In this document: piece by piece, positions 55,599-64,000 of the stretch
Layout of the letters: every line of letters begins with the position of its first letter
Numbering within the stretch: the first letter of the stretch is position 1
From: Variovorax sp. OV329
Lineage (GTDB): Bacteria; Pseudomonadota; Gammaproteobacteria; Burkholderiales; Burkholderiaceae_C
Direction of reading: 5' to 3'
Assembly (NCBI RefSeq): GCF_900114785.1
Contig: NZ_FOUG01000009.1
Location: forward strand, 62,001-126,000
DNA: 64,000 bases
Notes under the pieces: model-generated
The model's database searches: none
What the model saw: the letters and a program-made list of their open reading frames with translations, nothing else
Told to the model about the DNA's origin: nothing
Made by a program: the position numbers and the translations under genes

Positions 55599-56351
55599 AT
55601 GCCCCGCAAAGCCCGAATCGAATCCGCCTCCGACCGCGATGCCGCCCCGGGTGGCGCCGCCGCCGTGGACCGCGCCCTGAGCCTGCTCGCCGCCTACAGG
55701 CCCGGCGACGACGGGCTCTCGCTGGCCGAGTTCGCGCAGCGCACGCAGCTGTACAAGAGCACGGTCCTGCGCCTGCTGGCCTCGCTGGAACATGCCGGCC
55801 TGGTGCAGCGACGGGAAGACGGGCGCTACACGCTGGGCCCCCAGGTGGTACGACTGCATTCGCTCTACACGGAGAGCGCCTCGCTCGAGTCCGTGGTCAT
55901 GCCCGTGCTGCACGCCCTGGTCGCCGCCACCGGCGAAAGCGCGGCCTATCACGTGCGCCAGCCGCGGCCCGGCCAGTTGCCCGACTGGGCGCGCCTGTGC
56001 CTGTACCGGGTCGATTCGCCGCAGGTGCTGCGCGACCACGTGCGGCCCGGCGACCTGCTGCCGGCCGACCGCGGCGCGGGCGCACGGGTGCTGATCGCCT
56101 TTGGCCCCGAGCCGCTGCCGCCGGACCTCTCTGCGCAGGATCGCGCGCTCTATGAAGCCATCCGCGCCCAGGGCTGCTGCGCCCTGGTGGGCGACCGCAG
56201 CCCGGACCTCGCCGGCATCTCCGCCCCCGCTTTCCACGCGGACGGATCGCTGGCCGGTGCCGTCACGCTCACCATGCCGGCCCACCGCTACGACCCGGCC
56301 GCCATCCCGGCCGTGCGCGAAGCAGCAGCAAAACTGGCCGGGCGCGTCTGA
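55599..56351 (+). CDS. IclR-family transcriptional regulator
   Basis: A 250-residue regulator. The N-terminal winged HTH (AAVDRALSLLAAYRPGDDGL, SLAEFAQRTQLYKSTVLRLL) is followed by the GAF-like effector domain (SVVMPVLHALVAATGESAAY, RGAGARVLIAFGPE, GDRSPDLAGISAPAFHADGS, LAGAVTLTMPAHRY). These match the family, whose members typically bind small organic acids. It is divergent from the HMG-CoA lyase/CoA-transferase operon and upstream of glcB, and probably controls the former. The ligand is unknown. Confidence 0.93.
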   Translation: MPRKARIESASDRDAAPGGAAAVDRALSLLAAYRPGDDGLSLAEFAQRTQLYKSTVLRLLASLEHAGLVQRREDGRYTLGPQVVRLHSLYTESASLESVVMPVLHALVAATGESAAYHVRQPRPGQLPDWARLCLYRVDSPQVLRDHVRPGDLLPADRGAGARVLIAFGPEPLPPDLSAQDRALYEAIRAQGCCALVGDRSPDLAGISAPAFHADGSLAGAVTLTMPAHRYDPAAIPAVREAAAKLAGRV

Positions 56352-56419
56352 TTACCCGCATATTTGTCATCAATCATTGACTTCATGGGCTCTTAATGCC
56401 CGGCCCGGTATCAAATAAA

Positions 56420-56429
56420 GTACCGGTAC
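56420..56429. promoter_or_regulatory. Palindrome GTACCGGTAC in the glcB upstream region
   Basis: A perfect 10-base palindrome about 100 bases before the glcB ATG, next to an A/T-rich TATCAAATAAAGT that could hold a -10. It may be a regulator half-site; it is short enough to be chance. Confidence 0.3.
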
Positions 56430-56526
56430 ACAGACAAAGCCGTGGCAGTCCGCCTTTCAGCGTGGGCAGCACACCGAGCGATTCCGCCTTCATCTCCCGC
56501 CTACCTACAGTCAGGAAGCCCGTCCC

Positions 56527-58725
56527 ATGACCCAACGCACCAACGTCCACGGCCTGCAAGTGGCCACCGAACTGCACCGCTTCATCGAGGAGAAGGTGCT
56601 CCCCGGCGCAGGCCTCTCCAGCGAGAAGTTCTGGAAGGGCTTCGACGCCATCGTCGCCGACCTGGCGCCCAAGAACGCCGCCCTGCTGGCCGAGCGCGAC
56701 CGCCTCCAGGCCGAGATGGATGCCTGGCACAAGGCCAACCCCGGCCCGATCGGCGCCGAGGCGATGCCCGCCTACCGCGCCTTCCTGGAAAAGATCGGCT
56801 ACCTGCAGCCGCATCCCAAGGGCGCCAAGGCCACCACCGAGAACGTGGACGCCGAACTCGCCCTGCAGGCTGGCCCGCAGCTGGTGGTGCCCATCCTGAA
56901 TGCCCGCTATGCGCTCAACGCCGCCAACGCGCGCTGGGGATCGCTGTACGACGCGCTCTACGGCACCGACGCCATTTCCGAAGAAGGCGGCGCCGAGAAG
57001 GGCAAGGGCTACAACCCGGTGCGCGGCGCCAAGGTCATCGCCTTCGCGCGCGAGGTGCTCGACCAGGCCGCCCCGCTGGTCAACGGCTCGCACAAGGACG
57101 CCACCGGCTACAGCGTGAAGGACGGCCAGCTGGTCGTCGCCCTGCACAGCAGCAGCACGCACCTGCAGGACCCGGCCACCTTCGCCGGCTACCAGGGCGA
57201 TGCAGCCAACCCGACGTCGGTGCTGCTCAAGCACAACGGCATCCACCTGGACATCCAGATCGATCGCAGCACCCCCATCGGCAAGACCGACCCCGCGGGC
57301 GTGAGCGACGTGGTGCTGGAAGCGGCCCTCTCCACCATCCTCGACCTGGAAGACTCGGTGGCCGTGGTGGACGCGCAAGACAAGGTGCTCGCGTACAGCA
57401 ACTGGCTCGGCATCCAGCAAGGCACGCTGACCGAGGAAGTGGCCAAGGGCGGCAGCACCTTCACCCGCCGCCTGAACGCCGACCGCGTCTACACCGCGCC
57501 CAGCGGCCAGGGCGAGGTCAAGCTGCACGGCCGCTCGCTCATGTTCGTGCGCAACGTGGGCCACCTGATGACCAACCCGGCCATCCTCTGGGACGGCGGC
57601 AAGGAGATTCCCGAAGGCATCATGGACGCGGTCATCACCACCGCCATCGCCATGTACGACCTGCAGGGCCAGGGCGCCAACGGCATCCGCAACTCGCGCA
57701 CCGGCAGCATCTACATCGTCAAGCCGAAGATGCACGGCCCCGCCGAAGTGGCCTTTGCCAACGAGCTGTTCGGCCGCGTCGAGCAGGTGCTGGGCCTGCC
57801 GGCCAACACCGTGAAGCTGGGCATCATGGACGAGGAGCGCCGCACCAGCGTGAACCTGCAAGCCTGCATCGCCGCCGCGCCCTCGCGCGTGGCCTTCATC
57901 AACACCGGCTTCCTGGACCGCACCGGCGACGAGATGCACACCGCCATGCAGGGCGGCCCGATGCTGCGCAAGGGCGACATCAAGGGCACCAAGTGGATCG
58001 CTGCCTACGAGCGCAGCAACGTGCTCACCGGCCTGAACTGCGGCCTGCGCGGCAAGGCGCAGATCGGCAAGGGCATGTGGGCCATGCCCGACCTGATGGC
58101 CGACATGCTCAAGCAGAAGATCGCCCACCCCAAGGCCGGCGCCAACACCGCCTGGGTGCCCTCGCCCACCGCCGCCACGCTGCATGCGCTGCACTACCAC
58201 CAGGTCAACGTGGCCGAAGTGCAGAAGGAGCTGGAAAAGATCGACGCCGACACCGAGCGCGACGCGATCCTCGCCGACCTGCTGCAGCCGCCGATCGCCG
58301 CCACTGCCAACTGGAGCGATGCCGACAAGCAGGCCGAGCTGGACAACAACGTGCAGGGCATCCTGGGCTACGTGGTGCGCTGGATCGACCAGGGCGTGGG
58401 CTGCTCCAAGGTGCCCGACATCCACAACGTGGGCCTGATGGAAGACCGCGCCACGCTGCGCATCTCCAGCCAGCACATCGCCAACTGGCTGCTGCACGGC
58501 GTCGTCACGAAGGAACAGGTCAACGCCACCTTCGAGCGCATGGCCGCGGTGGTTGACCAGCAGAACGCAGGCGACCCTCTGTACAAGAACATGGCCGGCA
58601 ACTTCCAGACCAGCGCGGCCTATCAGGCTGCGCAGGACCTGGTGTTCAAGGGCATCGAGCAGCCCAGCGGCTACACCGAGCCGCTGCTGCACGCCTGGCG
58701 CCTGAAGGTGAAGGCCGGCGCCTGA
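56527..58725 (+). CDS. glcB: Malate synthase G
   Basis: Condenses glyoxylate with acetyl-CoA to malate in the glyoxylate cycle and glycolate use. At 732 residues it has the isoform G length. Typical parts are the N-terminal helical clasp ([20 protein letters not shown]), the TIM barrel with [20 protein letters not shown] (catalytic Asp/Glu region), [20 protein letters not shown] (active-site Arg), [20 protein letters not shown] and the C-terminal domain holding the catalytic Asp region ([20 protein letters not shown]). A terminator follows at 58751. aceA and glcDEF are not nearby. Confidence 0.97.
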   Translation: MTQRTNVHGLQVATELHRFIEEKVLPGAGLSSEKFWKGFDAIVADLAPKNAALLAERDRLQAEMDAWHKANPGPIGAEAMPAYRAFLEKIGYLQPHPKGAKATTENVDAELALQAGPQLVVPILNARYALNAANARWGSLYDALYGTDAISEEGGAEKGKGYNPVRGAKVIAFAREVLDQAAPLVNGSHKDATGYSVKDGQLVVALHSSSTHLQDPATFAGYQGDAANPTSVLLKHNGIHLDIQIDRSTPIGKTDPAGVSDVVLEAALSTILDLEDSVAVVDAQDKVLAYSNWLGIQQGTLTEEVAKGGSTFTRRLNADRVYTAPSGQGEVKLHGRSLMFVRNVGHLMTNPAILWDGGKEIPEGIMDAVITTAIAMYDLQGQGANGIRNSRTGSIYIVKPKMHGPAEVAFANELFGRVEQVLGLPANTVKLGIMDEERRTSVNLQACIAAAPSRVAFINTGFLDRTGDEMHTAMQGGPMLRKGDIKGTKWIAAYERSNVLTGLNCGLRGKAQIGKGMWAMPDLMADMLKQKIAHPKAGANTAWVPSPTAATLHALHYHQVNVAEVQKELEKIDADTERDAILADLLQPPIAATANWSDADKQAELDNNVQGILGYVVRWIDQGVGCSKVPDIHNVGLMEDRATLRISSQHIANWLLHGVVTKEQVNATFERMAAVVDQQNAGDPLYKNMAGNFQTSAAYQAAQDLVFKGIEQPSGYTEPLLHAWRLKVKAGA

Positions 58726-58750
58726 GCCGCCTGTTCGCCCACTGAATGAA

Positions 58751-58775
58751 AGCGCCCCGCGGGGCGCTTTTTTTT
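58751..58775 (+). terminator. Rho-independent terminator after glcB
   Basis: Fully palindromic stem AGCGCCCCGC/GGGGCGCT followed by eight Ts, 25 bases after the glcB stop. Confidence 0.9.
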
Positions 58776-58873
58776 CTTCTCTTGCCATCGCGCCTCGGGC
58801 AGGGTTCGCACGATCGACGCCGCGCACTGGCATGCTGTACATTTTTCGACGGCCCTCACGATCGGACACGGTT

Positions 58874-58906
58874 GGCACTCGTGGTGGTGCGGGCTCCACG
58901 AGTGCC
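58874..58906 (+). promoter_or_regulatory. Perfect 11-base inverted repeat before the cyclase gene
   Basis: GGCACTCGTGG (58874-58884) and CCACGAGTGCC (58896-58906) flank an 11-base spacer. The repeat ends 11 bases before the GTG start at 58918. It could be an operator or a leader hairpin close to the ribosome site (GGGAG at about 58907-58911); no T-run follows. Confidence 0.55.
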
Positions 58907-58917
58907 GGGAGTCTGAT

Positions 58918-61900
58918 GTGGCCCCCGAAAGGGATCTTGCGCAATGGCTGCAATCGCTCGGACTGGGCGCGCATGCCGAAAGCTTTCGCCAGAACGATGT
59001 CGGCTTCGACGTGCTGCGGCACCTCTCGGATGCGGACCTGAAGGAGCTCGGCCTGTCGCTGGGACAGCGCCGGCTGCTGATGGCCGCGCTGCACGAGCTG
59101 CACGTCAACGAGGCGCTCTCGCCCGCCTATGCCGGGGCCCCCAAGCCCGCGCATGGCGAGCGCCGGCAGATCACCGTGATGTTCTGCGACCTGGTGGGCT
59201 CCACCGAGATGTCGGCCCGGCTGGACCTGGACGACCTGCGCAAGGTCCTGCACGACTACTACACGGCCTGCTCGCGCATCATCGAGGAGTCGGGCGGCTT
59301 CATCGCCCGCATCGTCGGCGACGGGGTGCTGGCCTACTTCGGCTACCCGAAGGCGCAGGAAGATGCGGCCGAGCGCGCCGTGCGCGCCAGCCTGAAGATC
59401 GTCGAGACCTTCGCCAGCGAGGATGAGCGCTTCAAGGTGCGCATCGGCCTGGCCACGGGGCTCTCGGTGATCAGCGACATGGTGGGAAGCGGCTTCTCGG
59501 AGCGGCACACGGCCACCGGGCTCACGCCCAACCTCGCAGCCCGCATCCAGTCGCTGGCCGCACCCGGCTGCGTCGCGATCGCCGACGAGACGCGGCGCCT
59601 GGCAGGCGGCGTGTTCACCTATGCCGACATGGGCACGCACCTGCTGCAGGGCCTGGACAAGCCCGTGCAGGTGTGGCGCGTGCTGCGCGAGGCACCTTCG
59701 GGCATGCGCTTCGAGGCACACCGCACCGAGATCCGTGAATGCCTGGGCCGCGATGCCGAGCTCGATGCCATCGGGCGTGCGTGGCACTCGGCGCGCGCAG
59801 GCCGGGGCGGCATCGTCATGCTGGTGGGCGAAGCGGGCATCGGCAAGTCGCGGCTGCTGCGAACCGCGGCCGAGCGCTTCGCGCCGCACGCGGCCCTGGA
59901 GGTGCTGCTGCAATGCGCGCCCAACCAGACCACCGCGCCGCTGCACCCGCTCATCGCCTGGCTGCGTCGCGAGATCCATTCGGCCACGGGCGACCCGTCG
60001 GCAACGCCATTCGCGCGCCTGGGCGCCTGGCTGGGCGAAGGGGCCGGCGCGCTGGACCTGCCGCTGGTGGCCGACCTGCTGGACCTGCCCCTGCCCGAAG
60101 GCGTGCAGTTGCCGGCGATGCCGCCGGACCGCAAGCACCGCCTCACGCGCGAAGCCCTGCTGCGGCACTTCGAGCGCCACTGCAACACCGGCGCCGTGCT
60201 GTTCATGCTGGAGGACGCGCACTGGATGGACGGCGCCACCGAGGCCTTCCTGCGCGCCCTGTTCGAGCACATGCAGGCCCGGCCCTTCCTGGCGTTGATC
60301 ACCTCCCGCCCGCCGGTGACGCAGGACTTCAGGAGCACCACGACGGTGACCGAGGTCCGGCTGGATCCGCTCAAGCGCGAGGACGCGCAGCAACTGGTGC
60401 ACAACGTATGCCACGGCAAGCTGCTGCCTGCCGCAGTGCTGGATCAGATCCTGGCGAGGACGGACGGCGTGCCGCTGTTCATCGAGGAACTCACGGCCAC
60501 GGTGCTCGAATCGGGCCTGCTTCGCCCCCAGGGCGAGTCGCTGGTCATCGACGGTCCGCTGCCGGCGCTGGACATTCCCACCACGCAACGCGACAGCCTG
60601 ATGGCGCGCCTGGACCGACTCAACGATGCGAAGGAAGTCGCACGCATCGCCAGCGCGCTGGGGCGCGAATTCAGCTTCACGCTGCTGCACCAGGTCACCG
60701 GGCATCCACCGGGCCGGCTGATCGTCGCGCTCGACCGCCTGGTGGAGGCGCAGCTGCTGTTCCGCCGCGGCGTGCCGCCGCATGCCGACTACGTCTTCAA
60801 GCATGCGCTGGTGCAGCAGGCGGCCTACGGCGGGCAGATGCGCGGCGAGCGGCAGGCGCTGCACACACGCATCATCGAGGCCATCGAGCTCCACGAGCCC
60901 GGCATGGCCAGCCGCGAGCCGGGCCTGATGGCGCATCACTGCCAGGAGGCAAACCTGCCGGACCGGGAGGCCGACTACCTCTATGCGGCCGGCGTGGCCT
61001 CCACCCGCATCGTGGCCATCGCACAGGCGCTGTCGTACTTCACGCGCGCTGAACGGATCGTGGCGGAACTGCCCCGCACGCCCCGCAACGCGCGGCGTCA
61101 CATCGACGTGATCCTGGGCCTGATGGAAGTGGGCCGCTTCGCCGTGCTGCCCAAGCGCCTGGTCGAACTGGGGACGCTGGCGCGCAACCTGGCGCCGATC
61201 GCGGGCGCGGATGCCGACCCGGCCACGATGTCATCCATCCTGTTCCAGGAAGGCCGCGCGCACCTCTATTCGAGCCGATACGCGCGGGCGCGGCAGATCT
61301 TCACCGAGGTCCGCGAACTGGGCCGCGCCGATGGCTCGCCGCTCATCGAACTACGACCCGGCGCTGCGCTGGCCATGGCGCTGTGCTGCCAGGGGCGCTT
61401 CAGCGAGACGCTCGCCTTCGTCGACGAACGAAGCGTGGAGCACTACAAGTCCAGCGGCAGCTTCATCGACTACATCTCCTGCCTGGGCTGGATCGCCTAT
61501 GCGCGCTGCCAGGTCGGCGGGGGCGACGAGGGGTTGCAACTGGGGCACCAGTCATTGCAGGAAGCCGAGCTGGTGCAGTCCCCGGTGTACGTGGGCGGCG
61601 CGGCCATCTGGCGCAGCCACGCCTTCATGGCCTTGCGCCGCCACGACGAGGCCATTGCGGACGCGCGCCGCTGCCTGGACCTGAGCCAGCAGCACGCGGT
61701 GCCCTACCTGGGCTGGCATGCGCTGATCTTCCTCGCGCTGTGCCTGTGCCGCTCGGGGCGGCTGGACGAGGCCGAGCGGGCCTTGACCGAGGCACGCACG
61801 CTGCTGGCAGCCGTGTCACAGGGCGAATGGTCGCTGCTCGACTACCTGCCGGCCATCGAGGCGGAACTGGCCTGCATGCGCGGCGACCACGCGCGGGCGC

Positions 61901-62259
61901 TGGCCGCGGCCGAACAGGCCATCGCGCTGGCCGGCACGCTGGGAGGCGAGTTCTCCGCCGTCATCGCCTGGCGGGTGAAGGCGATGAGCAGCCTGGCGAC
62001 AGGACTCGATCCGGCACGCGCGCAGGCGATGTTCGACGAGGCGGTGCGCCTTTGCGAGGCGGGCGGCGCGCATGCGGAGCTGTGCTTCGGCACGCTGGTC
62101 TGGGCGCAGGCCCTGCAGCGCCAGGGCCATGACGAGCCGGCGCGTGCTGCGGCCGATGCGGCACGCGCGCTTGCCGGGCGCTATGGCTTCGACCTGCGCC
62201 GCTGCGAGTTCGGCGCCGCCGGCCTGCTGGCGCTCGACGAGGCCACGGCGCGCGCCTGA
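58918..62259 (+). CDS. SAM domain-adenylate/guanylate cyclase-STAND ATPase-TPR signalling protein
   Basis: A 1113-residue soluble protein. The N-terminal SAM-like domain (about residues 5-62: LAQWLQSLGLGAHAESFRQN, LKELGLSLGQRRLL) precedes a class III nucleotide cyclase (85-255). It has metal-binding Asp91 (FCDLVGST) and Asp135 (VGDGVLAYFG) and the NLAARI motif, so it is likely active. A STAND-type AAA domain (275-560) has Walker A GEAGIGKS (304-311) and the Walker B-like VLFMLEDAHWMDG. TPR repeats make up the rest. The frame starts at GTG (58918); the overlapping ATG at 58916 is out of frame. The trigger and nucleotide product are unknown. Confidence 0.9.
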   Translation: MAPERDLAQWLQSLGLGAHAESFRQNDVGFDVLRHLSDADLKELGLSLGQRRLLMAALHELHVNEALSPAYAGAPKPAHGERRQITVMFCDLVGSTEMSARLDLDDLRKVLHDYYTACSRIIEESGGFIARIVGDGVLAYFGYPKAQEDAAERAVRASLKIVETFASEDERFKVRIGLATGLSVISDMVGSGFSERHTATGLTPNLAARIQSLAAPGCVAIADETRRLAGGVFTYADMGTHLLQGLDKPVQVWRVLREAPSGMRFEAHRTEIRECLGRDAELDAIGRAWHSARAGRGGIVMLVGEAGIGKSRLLRTAAERFAPHAALEVLLQCAPNQTTAPLHPLIAWLRREIHSATGDPSATPFARLGAWLGEGAGALDLPLVADLLDLPLPEGVQLPAMPPDRKHRLTREALLRHFERHCNTGAVLFMLEDAHWMDGATEAFLRALFEHMQARPFLALITSRPPVTQDFRSTTTVTEVRLDPLKREDAQQLVHNVCHGKLLPAAVLDQILARTDGVPLFIEELTATVLESGLLRPQGESLVIDGPLPALDIPTTQRDSLMARLDRLNDAKEVARIASALGREFSFTLLHQVTGHPPGRLIVALDRLVEAQLLFRRGVPPHADYVFKHALVQQAAYGGQMRGERQALHTRIIEAIELHEPGMASREPGLMAHHCQEANLPDREADYLYAAGVASTRIVAIAQALSYFTRAERIVAELPRTPRNARRHIDVILGLMEVGRFAVLPKRLVELGTLARNLAPIAGADADPATMSSILFQEGRAHLYSSRYARARQIFTEVRELGRADGSPLIELRPGAALAMALCCQGRFSETLAFVDERSVEHYKSSGSFIDYISCLGWIAYARCQVGGGDEGLQLGHQSLQEAELVQSPVYVGGAAIWRSHAFMALRRHDEAIADARRCLDLSQQHAVPYLGWHALIFLALCLCRSGRLDEAERALTEARTLLAAVSQGEWSLLDYLPAIEAELACMRGDHARALAAAEQAIALAGTLGGEFSAVIAWRVKAMSSLATGLDPARAQAMFDEAVRLCEAGGAHAELCFGTLVWAQALQRQGHDEPARAAADAARALAGRYGFDLRRCEFGAAGLLALDEATARA

Positions 62260-62705
62260 CGCGCCGGGCGGCCGGCCTGGCCGCCGCGGCCCCAGGCACC
62301 TTGCACCTGTTTCAGGGGCACGCCGTAGAAGCTGGGCGGAAGCCCTTCCGATTCGGCATCGCCCCGCTCCAGGAAGAAGAGCATGTCGTGCGGCCGCAGC
62401 GCGTGGAAGTACAGCGGCGAGGACTCGGCACTGCCCAGGCTCGCTTCGATCGCCTCGCCCACGTCCAGCATCGCCGAGGGCGTGAGTGGCGTCTCGCCCG
62501 CGAAGCCCACGCGGATCCAGCGAAAGCCCTCGCCCAGGTAGTAGTGCACCGCGCTGGGCGACTCCGCCAGCTTTTCCAGCCGCTCGTAGATGCGCGCCTG
62601 CAGCGGGTCGCGGGCGCCGGCACTGCGGGCCACGCCGCCCGGCGCGGATCGATGCGCCTCCCCACTGTTGGGGAATAAAGGTGTCCACTCGTCAATTAGG
62701 CTCAT
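62181..62705 (-). CDS. Hypothetical protein, 174 residues
   Basis: An unrecognised soluble protein starting MSLIDEWTPLFPNSGEAHRS. The central part looks folded and conserved (ARIYERLEKLAESPSAVHYY, LGEGFRWIRVGFAGETPLTP, LYFHALRPHDMLFFLERG). The last about 40 residues are low-complexity and overlap the end of the cyclase gene convergently by 79 bases, so the true C-terminus may be a recent extension. A good ribosome site (AGGAG) precedes the ATG at 62705. It is divergent from the patatin-like gene. No function can be assigned. Confidence 0.6.
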   Translation of the reverse strand: MSLIDEWTPLFPNSGEAHRSAPGGVARSAGARDPLQARIYERLEKLAESPSAVHYYLGEGFRWIRVGFAGETPLTPSAMLDVGEAIEASLGSAESSPLYFHALRPHDMLFFLERGDAESEGLPPSFYGVPLKQVQGAWGRGGQAGRPARQARAVASSSASRPAAPNSQRRRSKP

Positions 62706-62801
62706 GCGGCACTCCTGGCATGTCCAAAACGATAAGCGGGAAATGCCGTGGCGCCTATGGCGCGCGCCCTTCTATCTCCCCCACATGGATGAGGCAGGCC
62801 A

Positions 62802-63980
62802 ATGTCCGACGACCCGAAGAAGCGCAAGGGCAGGAAGAAAAAGCGCGCCATCGCGCTGGCAGGCGGCGGCCCCGCCGCCGGGCTGCACATCGGCGCGCTG
62901 CAGGCGCTGGAGGATGCGGGCATCGAGTTCGATGTGTTCACGCTGTCGTGCATCGGCGCGTGGGTGGGCATCGTCTATAACACCCGCACGCCGGGAAAGC
63001 GCGCGAAGAAGACGCTCGACTTCTTCAGCGAATACTGCTTTCGGGACGACGCCTCCTTCTCCTGGTTTCCGGTCAACCGCGGCTTTGCTGCCGACATGCA
63101 GGCCCAGTGGAAGGCCTGGGCCGGCTTCCCGTTCTCGAACAAGCGCGAGTGGCACAACCTGGTGCAGCCGCAGGAAATCCTCAAGAGCATGCGCAACTCG
63201 ATGCAGCTGGCGGCCGACCCGGGACGCTGGAGCGCGCAGCACCTGAACTACTGGATGCTCAACGACGTGCTCGCGGTGCATCCCTTCACGCGCTACATGA
63301 CCTCGCTGGTCTACAGCTCCGAGATCAACGGCCTGTCGAAGATCTACTACGACGACAGCCCGGTGCTCAAGGACGTGTTCAGCGAAGACCGGCTGTTCGC
63401 TGCCGGTGCGCCGGAGGTCTATCACAACGCCTGGCGCCTGCCCAAGGACGGCCAGCCGGGCTTCATGCAGATCTTCCACAACCGCCCCGACCAGGTGGGT
63501 GACGGAAAGCGCGGCTACCTGCCCATCGAGCCCCGCTCCCTGTGCGCCTGCTCGGCCCTTCCCTACATCGAGGAAAGCGTCACCATCGGCGAGCACGAGT
63601 ACACCGAGGGCGCGCTGGTCGACACGGTGAACTTCAAGAACCTGCTGCGCGACCACCCGGACCTGGACGAGGTGTGGGTGAACCGCATCGTGGACGACAG
63701 CCAGGTGCGCCCGGCGCGCAGCCTGGCCGATTCGCTGGCCAATCTGCCGATGCAGTTCGCCGCCGAGGTGGGGGAGAACGACATCAAGCTGTTTCGCCAG
63801 CACCTGCTCAACCAGACGCGCATGCGTCCGCGCGTGGTGGAGGTGCCGATCGTGCCCCGCACCCAGGTCACTTTCGAGTGGAAGCGCTCGAACCTGATGC
63901 AGGGCTACGAGGAAGGCCAGCGCGCCATCGCGGCCCTGCTGGCCTCCGACGAGCACCTGCGCAACCCGCAAACCGCCTAA
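62802..63980 (+). CDS. Patatin-like protein with altered catalytic residues
   Basis: A 392-residue protein of the patatin/RssA-like fold. After a very basic N-terminus (SDDPKKRKGRKKKR) comes the oxyanion loop AIALAGGGPAAGLHIGALQA (residues 17-34). The position of the usual GxSxG reads TLSCIGAWVG, so the nucleophile serine appears to be Cys50 (or shifted to Ser49). The usual DG(A/G) reads EYTEGALVD, with Glu269 for Asp. The rest (CACSALPYIEESVTIGEHEY) follows the family. It may be an inactive or re-specialised lipase-fold protein. It lies 20 bases from the right edge and is complete. Confidence 0.8.
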   Translation: MSDDPKKRKGRKKKRAIALAGGGPAAGLHIGALQALEDAGIEFDVFTLSCIGAWVGIVYNTRTPGKRAKKTLDFFSEYCFRDDASFSWFPVNRGFAADMQAQWKAWAGFPFSNKREWHNLVQPQEILKSMRNSMQLAADPGRWSAQHLNYWMLNDVLAVHPFTRYMTSLVYSSEINGLSKIYYDDSPVLKDVFSEDRLFAAGAPEVYHNAWRLPKDGQPGFMQIFHNRPDQVGDGKRGYLPIEPRSLCACSALPYIEESVTIGEHEYTEGALVDTVNFKNLLRDHPDLDEVWVNRIVDDSQVRPARSLADSLANLPMQFAAEVGENDIKLFRQHLLNQTRMRPRVVEVPIVPRTQVTFEWKRSNLMQGYEEGQRAIAALLASDEHLRNPQTA

Positions 63981-64000
63981 CCGGCGCCCGGCCCGGCTGA

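Noticed and set aside
56383..61101. Very long open frame (over 1500 codons) on the minus strand opposite glcB and the cyclase gene
   Set aside because: It is the antisense shadow of two clear genes; its protein is His/Gly/Arg-rich with no domain pattern and it crosses the glcB terminator.

Overview
The window is high-GC, densely packed DNA with the gene content and small-gene repertoire of a betaproteobacterium of the Burkholderiales, most likely Comamonadaceae (Variovorax/Ramlibacter-like). The evidence is the LigD/Ku pair, the DotU-type TssL, the hybrid kinases with an SHDLRQP-type H-box, the PsiF and DUF2214 proteins, and the order lptA-lptB-rpoN. The genus is an inference. I see no tRNA, rRNA, CRISPR array or insertion sequence.

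Layout. 1-2.97 kb: the edge of a type VI secretion (T6SS) cluster (tssL, cut by the window edge, and tssK). The two genes are separated by an insert holding a small membrane protein and what looks like a PAAR N-terminal remnant. 3-10.5 kb: two sensory modules, each a periplasmic binding protein plus a hybrid histidine kinase; the second module ends in an overlapping glycosyltransferase-like gene. 10.4-10.96 kb: a membrane protein that appears frameshifted. 11-20.3 kb: a three-gene operon of an exported TPR-CHAT (caspase-like) protein, a TpsB transporter and a 1755-residue TpsA haemagglutinin-like exoprotein. 20.7-24.4 kb: ku-ligD end joining. 24.5-29.6 kb: astE-like desuccinylase, rpe, apaG, an antiporter and ybdK. 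29.6-32.5 kb: a T6SS lipase effector/immunity pair away from the main cluster. 33-40.5 kb: thiL, pgpA, pncC and small accessory genes. 40.5-44.9 kb: an RNA methyltransferase, a third hybrid kinase and an autoinhibited Fic protein behind nested palindromes. 44.9-51.3 kb: rpoN, lptB, lptA, dsbA, a SPOR protein and argS. 51.4-58.7 kb: psiF, DUF2214, a LysR gene with an exact internal tandem duplication, a CoA-transferase/HMG-CoA lyase pair with a divergent IclR regulator, and malate synthase G. 58.9-64 kb: a SAM-cyclase-STAND-TPR signalling protein, an unknown gene and a patatin-like protein with an altered catalytic dyad.

Links between genes. tssL and tssK carry related upstream blocks: CTAG-N10-CTAG with a TTCG core, then a GGAAAATCCG box at the same 27-base distance. 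A third CTAG-N10-CTAG precedes the second binding-protein/kinase module. This suggests that T6SS expression and this sensory module share a regulator. The most unusual unit is the exported CHAT protease-like protein, translationally coupled to a two-partner secretion system.
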